NCBI GenBank assembly: GCA_010909165.1
Contig: VJWM01000254.1
Span: 154,855-218,854, forward strand
Direction of reading: 5' to 3'
Length of the DNA stretch: 64,000 bases
DNA from: Anthoceros angustus
Lineage: Eukaryota > Streptophyta > Anthocerotopsida > Anthocerotales > Anthocerotaceae
Shown here: positions 55,091 through 64,000 of the stretch, piece after piece
Layout: every line of letters begins with the position of its first letter
Position numbering within the stretch: position 1 is the stretch's first letter
Program-made: the position numbers and the translations under genes
Notes under the pieces: generated by a model
The model's database searches: none
What the model was told of the DNA's origin: nothing
The model's input: only the letters and a program-made list of their open reading frames with translations

Positions 55091-55423
55091 AAGTATGTGA
55101 GCATTGTGTATGAGTTTGTGGCAGCTTTGTAGTGACTTTGATATATGCATGCTCTGGTAGCTATGGTAGGTATAAAAGCTATTGTAGGTAGGAACTTCTT
55201 TTATAGGTTGGAGGCATTGTGGGTGTGAAGGGTGCTAAGCATTTCTGTAATCTAGTTATATGCAACTGACTGGGTAAAACTTCGATGCATTGCATTTAAG
55301 TTACAAACCACTGCATGTCAGGTACTCGAAAGCAACCTGAATAAATTGTCAAACCAACAAGCCTGTATGCTAGAAGACTAGTTATTTCAGTCTGATGGTA
55401 AGTAGTCCTGAAGGAACGAACTT
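55091..55423. other. Spacer between RSH1 fragment and the BAH-AM1 gene
   Basis: No gene seen; likely holds the 3' UTR of the minus-strand gene. Confidence 0.4.
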
Positions 55424-58400
55424 CTACGACGTTTGACGTGGTGGTGGAGCCAGGCCTAACCATGAGGCTTCAAACTGGCCTCCGAATGTCTTGCTTAGCT
55501 GCAGACCGTGAAGTGGAGAGGAGGCGCTGTCCCTGGATTTCCCAGCAACAATTTGAGTACCTGCACCTGGAGAATGTAGCACTGGCACCTGTAACCTTCT
55601 TCCACTTATGGTCATCGTTGACTTCGGGCTGCTAAGGTCAGCTGATGAAGAAGGAAGTGTTACCAAGTTGGACGACTTGGCAGGGCTCGAACAGGTGGCA
55701 GTCACGGACAGAGAAAGCTGCGTGGACAACTCTTTGTCCTGCAAGATAATTGGCCGCAGACTTCCTGGACCTGAGCTCGTCTCACCACCTTTGCGCCTTT
55801 TCGCCGCCGGAAATACGTCCAGGCCTGGCGATGAGCTCCCTCGCTTTCCAGAAGATGTTTTTCCTTGTCTGCTGTTATATGGATCATGGGCCATGTCGCC
55901 ATTGTGGATAGTTCCTGGGCTTCGTCCAGGCTCGGCGTTGGATACTACCTGCAAATCCAATTGCAAGTTTCTTGCTAGTCTCCTCTCTAAGATGCCCGGA
56001 TGAATTTCCACATCATTGCAATCCCGTTGTTTGGGCTCATTCGATGTAGATGCCATCCTTCCCGGCGTCAAATATAATTCAACCCTCCCTACGTCTGAAC
56101 CGGTAACAGGAAACTCTTGACGGGGACCATCCACTAATGGTTCTGAGTCCCCGAGAATGCTGACATTATGCTCAGAGTTCTCTTGCTGGTGCTGGTGCTG
56201 ATAGTCTGCCCGAAGAGTGGATCTCGCCTGTGATGGACTTAATTGGCTGTCTCCAAGCCCTTCATAAATACTTGGCTGGTGTGACTCCAAGTGACGGTTA
56301 TCCCCATTAGAGAATGCTTCGTGCAGGTTTACCTGATGCTGAAAGAGGCTACTTATATACTTTTTCGGAGGCAGTCTTAGCAGCATCTGAATACTCTCAG
56401 GACCAGGTGCCATAGAAGACCCAGCAGCTGCTGGCAGCAGGGGCAACAGAAAATCTTGCATGCTAAAACTTCCAGTCGAAGCCATGGGTGCGCTAGTATT
56501 TGGCCAAGCAAAGCCACTCAGAGGTTTTGGGAGCTGTAACTCAACCTGCCCTTTCTGGACGTTGTCCGAGTCCACCCGTGCAAGTTCACCATGCGGGTCC
56601 GGGACAGACCTGCCGCTCTTATCACAGGATGCCCTCGTTGTATCTGCACCCTCATTTCCGCTGCTTGTGCTTCCCGATCCGGAGCAGTATTTCGCTACAT
56701 TGGTTGCCTGGTCGAATGACGACGATATATGAAGTGCGTTAGCCGCCGGCCCCTGGGGACAGGTGTCCTTCACCTGGCCATACTTTTGATTCTGCTGCTG
56801 GAATCCCATAGCCTTCATGATGAATTGCATATCCTCCTATGTACACGAAACGGAGCTGTAAGATGCCACAGAAAACATGCCAAGCAAACGAGCACACGCA
56901 TAGGTATACGACATGTAGTTGCGGACGTACCTGTATCCGGTTTACAACCTTGCACATCAGTGAGAGTTGAGCCTCCATATCGATCTTGGCTGCCTCCATT
57001 TGGTCAAACCGCATCTTCCACTCCTATTCGAACGGGAAAGCCGGGAAGATACTTCAGACAAGCATTGCGCGTCAGAGCGGAAGTCAGAGAACATTTCAAG
57101 TGTGCTAGGTACCTCAGAAATGCTCTGGACTTGAGACCCAAATTTTTCTATATGCTCTTGGTCACGTCTGTCTTGCTTGCGTAATCTGTTTGCAGACATA
57201 CAGGTAACTATAGTAAGTTTGAGATAAATTGCTGAAGCATCAATACTAGAAGTCGCTGCGGTGCAATTTGGTCCAAAACACAGTGCTGTGCTTAGTTCAG
57301 GCGCTTTCAAATCGTGGAGACTAGATATATACCCTCCCATTTGACTTTGGCTCAAATCCACATTCTGCTCCTCGAGCTGATAGACTTCATGCTGATCCGC
57401 ATCTACGTTCGACTGCAAGAAGTAGCCCAAATTAGAAACTTTCAGGCAATATGGAGATTCTGCGGGAGACCTCTATGTGCTGCAGTGTCTGTAGACGTAC
57501 AGGAACAGGTTACCAGGTATCTAGAGAACAAGATAGTGCAACAGTTCTGAGACAAACGAGTTTAGCATATAGATTGAATACAGACCGAGTTTACAGATTT
57601 CCTCCGCTAATAACCAACCCCCCTTTAGACCTTTCAATACAGCAATGGGTTAAGGGGTTTCAGCGAGCAGTTATTACTTTACGGAGGGAAGCAGACTGGT
57701 GACTCAGGATCCGGTTCTCAAATTCCCTGCGGATCAGCGTCATTTCTAATTCCATTTTCTGCGTAAGAGTTTATAACAACATTCGCATTCATGAGACTCT
57801 GAATTAGTTGAAGACTCTACAATGACGTCGAATTCAAATCCATCCGCACAATACATTCTGACATGCATCTGACATGCATTACGGTAAGTTTACACAACTG
57901 TTTCACTGGATGTAGGATATGTGGATAAGGGCTTTTCCAACCTAGCTAGTTTCGAGCAGCATACATTTCAAGGGTGTAGGGATGTCTTTCTTACCTCGAA
58001 CTTCTCCTTCATGTCCGGTTTAAACTCCGTTTGTCCACTTTCAACCAGGACCTTCCTCTGTTCTGATAGCTCATGGGCACTCGTCTTTGCCGTCACCTTT
58101 TTGGTCAGGTCTTTCACTTGAACAGAGAGGGATTTCATTTCACTGTTCATGTCGTAGAACATTCGAATTAGATATCCGAAGATTTGACGTTGTCTGCACT
58201 TTAGGACTCTCATGAGATATGAAATCCATATTTGCAGCTGAAAGAACGGATGTCACAGACATGAACGATGCACAAGTTAGGAATTCCTCTGACCTCCGCA
58301 TTTTGGATACCATTTCCTGAAGGCGCTTCATCTCCGCAGCTTCCGTGGCAGACATCCCTTGGGTGTAGATGTACTCGCCCCTGGCAGGTACTCTGTCTCC

Positions 58401-61400
58401 AGGCTTCCAGCCGGGCGGTGGAATCCACGAGGGATCATCTATTCCAGCTGCTTTCCTGACCTCCATTAGACTAGCATCTTCAAGCCAATACTCCATGGCT
58501 CCATCGGCGTTGTAAGTTCGCCTGAAACGTTCACCAGAATTGACGATAGTATCCGTCATGTGTTTTAGAAGGTGATCGAGGAGCCCTGTGTCTCCGATGT
58601 GTTTCCTCGCCTCTTCCCTTAGAGCAGGTCGGAGAATAGGCTTTCCTGGTATAGCACCACGCTGATGCATGATCTCTATAAGTTTCAGCTGGGCTGATTT
58701 GTATCTGTTCAAAACAACATTCAAATGATAAAGCGGTCATCTCCTAAGACAGTATCACCTCTAAAGTATTGCGCCTTCAAAAAGAGACAACTGAAAATTC
58801 AAGAGGATTTGGCTCCGCGTGTAGGTAAAACACCTTTCACTGGACCACCTTCCCTGCATTTCCTTCGGGAGTTTCAGGATACTGGCAATCGTAGCAGGTT
58901 TGGTACTCGGCTCCTTAGTAATCATGCTCACATCGGTTGCCATCGATGAGGAAGGCCCATTGCTCTCCGGATTTGGTTGACTTTTGTTTGCTTTGCCTGC
59001 TTTGGAAGATTTTCTTTTCCGAGAAGCAGCTTCCAGCTTGTCGTGTTCATGATCAACCGGAACAACGGTTCCACAGCTGGGATTCCCTCGAAACTTGACT
59101 TTTCTTCTCGAGCCCCAGGTGATTTCTTCGTCGAGTTCCTCTCTCTTGAGCCTCTCTGCATCGGACGCTGCATGCCTGGCAATAAGGTCTATCCCGGACA
59201 GCAGTATGGACCCATCCATTCCACTTGTTACCCTTGAAGGCCTGTGGTCGTTCAGTCTGTCAATCATGTCGAGATTCCGCTGTGGATCGACATTTTCTTG
59301 TCCGCGCCGTTTTGCTGGTCCAAGATATGTTTGGTTACGGCTTTCTCTCAACTGCTCAAAATATGTAGGCTGTTGCGCTGCGGCTCCTTTACCAAGAGGG
59401 CTTGCGCTCTTTCCATCCATGGGGAAGTCGAGAAATTGAGCAAGCTGTAGAAGTTTTCCGTCAGGATGAGAGCACGGCAGCAGCTTCTGGCGTCGTGTTT
59501 GTAGGCCATGTGCATGCTGAGTCGATGCCCCTTCCTGGCCTTGAAAAAGTGGAATCCCATGGCGATGCTGCGGATTGATATGAGCCCTTGACGACAGAAA
59601 CTCCCTTGTAGCTGAAATGTGCCCTTGAGCATTTCTTGAGGGCGAACTGGTAGTTACAGTCGACTCGTACTCAAAGCTCAAGCATGACTTCAGTGAGCCT
59701 GTGAATTCTGCTTTGCTTGCCTGCCCACCGCCACGGTGGTCTGCCACCCAAAAAGTCCGGAGGTGACCCTGGTGCAGACTTTCCGTGCAGGAAAGCTGCC
59801 GCACCAAGACGTCTTTGGCTCGCTCGGTAGTGAAGGTAAATTGTTCATCCATTTCGGGTTTGGTGCCCATCACAGTCAGCTCTGTTGGGGTTCTTGCCTG
59901 GTTGTCGACCACAGGTGCGTCTGACCTGTTGACACCAAAATACATGTCGAGAGAGGCCGCACTCGGATACTTCACGGTGACATTCATGCTCGTCGTCTCT
60001 GCAACCTGTACAGCAGGCATCCACAACAAATGCACCAGTTCAGAGAAGTGTGCACTCCCATCCAAGGGACTTCACAATGTGAACATTGTATATCCAGAGT
60101 GACATCCGGAGTCTGCTGTTGGAAGATGCTCATACCATTACAACCCGGACCAGCTTTATGCTGGGCGGAGCTTCTGCAGGTAAGCTTCCATGGGCAATCT
60201 CGAAAATAGTTCCAGCCTGTCGCAATTCCTCATCACACGAATCGAACAGTCCAGTATGCATAGTCTGCGAATCTGAGGCTCCAAGGTCCTCCTCCTTCAA
60301 GGTAAAGAAACCATCCTTACTTTCCGCAGAATAGGTGTATCCACAGACGTAGACATCCAGAGGCCCTGACGGTCTGGACGAGACAGAAGAGTGCATCAGC
60401 AAAAGGGGTGGGATCACGTTGACAAAAAAAGGCAGAAGGAGACTCCCAAAACGAAAACGAGAACGTAAGAAAGAAAGGTGGGTGCGGGGGACAGGGTTCG
60501 GCATACTTCAACCGTAACTTGGCGTGCTCTCTCCGGCTGATGACTTTGCAGCGTCCAAGCACATGGTCTGCTGGCTGCGTGTCAAAATAATCCGTGTCTG
60601 AGCAAATCCGTTAAGTCCTGACAGAGACGCAACCCTGGAGGACCCAGACGCTTCGAGAAGCGCGACGCGAGCAGCTAATTGGACAAATGAATTGCTCCGC
60701 TCTAAGGCGATGGATCTCCATGCTTTCACGACTCTTTTCGGTGGCCGTTGTACAGATCTGTAGGCCCACGCAACAGAGACTCTCTAATCGACCTCACAAT
60801 AACAAAAAAAAACAGCTGCGCGCACCACGCCATCATCAGGACGCGTGCGACATCGCTATACCAAAACCGAAAGGACGTAGATCCAGCTCCACTGAAAATA
60901 ACAAAAGAAAGGATACGAAACACCTCGTCCTTGCCGAGGTCTGGAGGAAGGGGATGAGATACGTCAGCCGGTCGGTAGAACCTGCGTTGCAGGCGGGGCA
61001 CACAAGCGTCACACACACCTGGTAACAGCCTCCCATCCATGCATAGTAGCGGGGCGGGGGGATCCCAGACGAGGAAAGAAGCCTCTCACCAGCGAACCTG
61101 CAGCAGCGCCTTGCCCTGGTCGTCGCGCGACCTGCTCTCGATTCTGGCAATGTAAGGTTCTAGCTGAGAATCCGCTGGGTACAAGTAGATGTAGTCACCT
61201 GTTCACACAGCGGCGGCGCAGAGGTTAGCCCGGACAGCAAGCTCAAGCTCAAGCGCAGGGCAGGGCAGGGCGCACCGAGAGCAGCAAACAAACGAAGACG
61301 GCTTGAAGGCAAACAAAGAAGAAGAAGAAGAAGCTGAGATAGATGCTGGACATGTATGCGCTGAGCACTTCAACCTGGCGTCCAGACCGACCGCGTGCAC

Positions 61401-61411
61401 TTCTTGATCAT
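55424..61411 (-). CDS. AM1: BAH domain fused to AMEIOTIC1/DYAD/SWI1-family meiosis protein
   Basis: 11 exons (minus), closing in frame to 1356 aa: 61411-61375, 61198-61090, 60981-60917, 60597-60513, 60373-60136, 60005-58834, 58704-58294, 58142-57995, 57412-57113, 57023-56931, 56836-55424. Residues ~13-105 read as a BAH domain: GDYIYLYPAD, YIARIESR, VRWFYRPADV, GKDEVF, TQPADHVLGRCKVI. Then the AM1 N-terminal block GTIFEIAHGSLP and IKLVRVVMVAETTSMNVTVK (~155-195), the winged-helix PTC1-like region (~555-690: RWSSERYKSAQL, RGAIPGKPILRPALREEARK, TGLLDHLLKHM, YNADGAMEYWLED, WIPPPGWKPGD), a coiled coil (~706-886) and a long C-terminal tail with GFAWPNTSAP. Known: AM1/SWI1 acts in meiotic entry, cohesion and chromosome organisation; BAH domains bind chromatin. 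Angiosperm AM1 proteins, as I recall them, lack BAH. The first exon is tentative: an in-frame stop lies just upstream of its ATG. Confidence 0.85.
60598..60916 (-). other. U12-type intron in the BAH-AM1 gene
   Basis: On the minus strand the donor is GTATCCTTTC and a branch-site-like GACTTAACGG lies about 12 nt before the acceptor CTCAG. Both match minor-spliceosome consensus (GTATCCTT and CCTTAAC). Using this donor gives a phase-1 junction that completes the BAH reading GKDEVF-H-TDYFDTQPADH. Confidence 0.75.
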
Positions 61412-64000
61412 GATCTCCTACCCTGCCTCGGGAGCTCATCTACAGACCTGCAGGCGCTATTTGAGCAAGGCCGAGGCGGACTGCCATGGCGGCAACAAGA
61501 TATCCTCCTGTGCAGCTATCTATCCGGCTGGCTGTGCAACTACCGATCTAAGCTATCGGACTCCAAAACGACAAGCACAGACATGTATGACAATCTGCGA
61601 CTACTACTAGGCACAATTGGTCCGATCCCGCATCACTCCTCCGCAAGCAAGCTCATGCTACATGTGTGTGCGCGTGGACAGATCGTTCTGCCAAGTCGGC
61701 GTACCAATGCAGAGCGGATCACCATTGGCTGCAGTGAAGGGTTGCGGCACAGGGGCAGAGGCAGAGGCAGAGGCAGAGGCAGAGGCCGAGGCGGGGGCAT
61801 CCCCCTGCTGCAGGGTTGCGGTTGTAGGCTGCGGGGAGCGCGCCATCGCAGAGCCTCAGAACGGCAGCTCCAGGACAGCTCCGGTAGCAGCGCCTCGCCT
61901 CCTCGGGGTACCATGTGCCGAATGCAGAATCCAGCGCTGGCATGCAGCGCGGCCGGCGCAGCACAGCGCGGCTTAGCGCAGCGGTAGCGGTACCGGTGGA
62001 GCTCCGTCTAGAAGCTTTTGCCTGTGCCCTCGCGGGAGGGAGAGCGTGAAGGGCAGCGCAGGCGTCGGTCGTGCACAGCGGGCCATATGACAGGCGCGGA
62101 GGGGACCGGGAGCTGAAGCGCGTCCATCCATGAATCGCATCGCAGGATTTCATTATTCAAATCACAGCCGTGACGGAATGAAATTAGGGCAGGGGAAGGG
62201 ACGAGACGACGAGACGACGAGACGGGCGCCGGGCCGGGCCAATTTTTCATGTACTGGGGGGGCTGGGCGCTTGGAGTTTTGATGGGGTGTACGGCTCACG
62301 GCTCACGGCTCACACCTCACGACTGATCCTGATGAAGCTCACGACCCGCGCGGATGGGGATGGCCCGGGATGGCCGCATGTCATGATGCGCTGATGCATG
62401 CCTTTGCATGGGCTGGGGTTTATGGGAGCGATCGACACGTGTCCGGGGCGGGACCAGCGTCGCCATCGGTCCATCGGGCGGGGCCTGGCAATATCCCCGC
62501 CGGATCGCCCACACGAAGCGGCAAGCTTTGCCTTTGCTTTGCAGAGGGGACGGTACCGGACACCGGTGATGATTCCGGTTACGGTAGCGTAACCTGTCCC
62601 CGGCTAATGGGCAGATGGAACAAGGCTCTGGTTCCATTTGCGTCACCCGGCCCGGCAAGTTGCCGGCTTGGAGGCGCAAAATGTGTGAGTTGCTGGAAGC
62701 CGGGGCCTTTGCACAAAGCCGCTGCCGCTTGCTGCCAGGCTGGGCTGGTGTGTGTGTGCGTCACGGGCCGGGCGTCAGGTACCCGCTTTCGTCCGCACAC
62801 CCGCCCGCTGCAAACCCCAGCTCCCTCTCCCGGGTCAGGTAGGTGAGCCAGCACCAGCCACCAGCAGCCGTGGTTAAGGCTTGCACGGCGCCTGGGACTG
62901 GGACTGGCTTAATGGCGGAAGATTGACTGACCACCAGATCGCCGGAAGTAATTGCCCGCAAGTGCAAGCAATCTGGGAGAATCCCTGCCACAAGAATGCA
63001 GGCTTTGATCAAGGCTCGTCGCCTAAACTGGCAGGATCTGCAATAAACCCAGGCACACCTTGCCGCCTGCCTTGCCCTTACTCGTCCTTGCGGCTGGGCT
63101 GGTGCCGCTTGCCTATCCGGCCCCTACGGCCGCACTACAAGGACGTCGCACCTCAAATGGCCGAGGCAGCTCATGTTGTCCCCTGAAAAACCCCTTTCCA
63201 CCTCCCGCCACCACATCGTAGTAAAACGTCCACCACACAAGAACAATTCCATTTCAAATGAGAGATGTTAGCTTCTTCAATTGGGTGGTGGTATCATTTC
63301 ACTGAAATCTCGTCCTTCAATCTCTTACGGTTTCCAAGTCCGGTGCGGTGGGTGACTCTAGGTCTTATGCTCACCCATTTAGATCTGGGGCTATATAGCT
63401 GCTCTATCTTATCCTTTAGTAGTTGCACATGTTATTTTCTTACTTTGTGATGTACACCTAGTTTTACTAAAATATAGCCTAGTTCTCTCCATCAAACGGT
63501 GTCAAGTCAATCATTCAAGTGAAGGAGTGGTCTCCTGTGAAGGAACTCACAAGACAAGTCCGGTGTGCCCAGGAAAAGGGGCAACATCACAAAACACACA
63601 ATGCGAGTTACCCCGTTGTCACAAGGAGTACAAAGCCACGATTTGGGCACGAAACAAGTTTGCGAAATGTCATATTGTTGTACGAGCTCTCCACCTTGCA
63701 GCTTGTAAAACTTTGATACTTGCACCAAAATGGGCCGAAGAGTAGCAGTGGCGCGATGACTATGTTGTACATGATGTGCGGCCCTCAGATAGTTGTTCCA
63801 ATGTTGGTCCCTACAAGCTTGTGGGGCTGGGCAGGAGACGAGATAGTGCTCCTCATCATCCACTTGCTAAAGCTAGAATCTAAGGCATAATCTCGCTTCT
63901 GGTGGAGGGTGGAAGAATGAATAAACACCGACCTTGCTTTGTCATGCATTCTTCGCCTCCCGCATCCCTTTGTGTGTGCGCTGACCGCCAAGCGACGAGA
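61412..64000. other. Region without a supported gene
   Basis: Contains the probable promoter of the BAH-AM1 gene, a GGCAGA hexamer array and a GC-rich stretch up to about 63.1 kb. Open frames are many but overlapping and of biased composition. A minus-strand frame at 63863-63507 (DDEEHYLVSCPAPQACR) vaguely resembles the C-terminal His/Cys part of non-LTR retrotransposon proteins, but nothing else supports this. Confidence 0.4.
61753..61796 (+). repeat. GGCAGA hexamer repeat
   Basis: About seven GGCAGA units, the last two altered to GGCCGA and GGCGGG. Confidence 0.9.

Noticed and set aside
57186-57200. Splice acceptor CTGCAAACAG inside the AM1 coiled-coil exon
   Set aside because: The reading frame is continuous across it and the only upstream donor would give a 13-nt intron, so exon 57412-57113 was kept whole.
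63507-63863. 118-aa frame with EEHYLVSCP, like the C-terminal zinc-binding part of non-LTR retrotransposons
   Set aside because: Only one short motif-like match and no reverse transcriptase or endonuclease nearby; too weak to annotate as an element.

Overview
This looks like nuclear DNA of a land plant, probably of bryophyte or lycophyte grade. It carries two plant-type RelA/SpoT homologues (RSH2/3 and RSH1) and an AMEIOTIC1/DYAD/SWI1-family meiosis gene. Introns are short, mostly about 55-320 bp with GT-AG ends, and a Ty1/copia element has a plant initiator-Met-tRNA primer site. The species cannot be fixed from the window. All calls come from reading the sequence; no database search was run.

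Layout. 1-10480: a decayed two-gene DNA transposon (copy 1, cut by the window edge), with a DUF7869-type transposase-like gene on the minus strand and a ParB-like/DNA-methyltransferase-like gene on the plus strand, swollen by three ~1.9-kb tandem units. 10481-14752: unresolved spacer, then the GC-rich upstream region of RSH2/3. 14753-17836: RSH2/3 (6 exons, 838 aa). 18118-18487: 38-bp minisatellite. 18500-19680: copia fragment. 19690-22666: copy 2 of the transposon, again head to head but internally deleted. 22667-24572: hairpins and G-rich repeats. 24573-30365: a copia element with both LTRs, primer site and 5-bp target duplication. 30643-43290: copy 3 of the transposon (12.6 kb), with terminal inverted repeats and a TTA target duplication. 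45384-50781: RSH1 (23 exons, 910 aa). 52950-53930: dead MAPK-like gene. 54843-55090: duplicated scrap of RSH1. 55424-61411 (minus): a predicted BAH-AM1 fusion gene (11 exons, 1356 aa) with a U12-type intron. 61412-64000: no supported gene.

How it fits together. RSH2/3 keeps both (p)ppGpp synthetase and hydrolase motifs. RSH1 keeps the hydrolase motifs but has Ser at the synthetase glycine, so it should be hydrolase only. The two opposing arms of the plastid stringent response therefore sit on one strand about 27.5 kb apart (end to start), separated only by transposons.

The most unusual content is the transposon family. Three copies share a divergent pair: a DDE-like transposase of the DUF7869 type and a ParB-like plus amino-methyltransferase-like protein. 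Their introns carry a near-perfect 20-bp palindrome, GGCGCCGGCATGCCGGCGCC, or related GC-rich palindromic tracts including a 150-bp (GC)n run. Nearly every mobile segment also contains internal direct tandem duplications whose copies differ by short patches; this may be biology or an assembly/consensus artefact and should be checked first.
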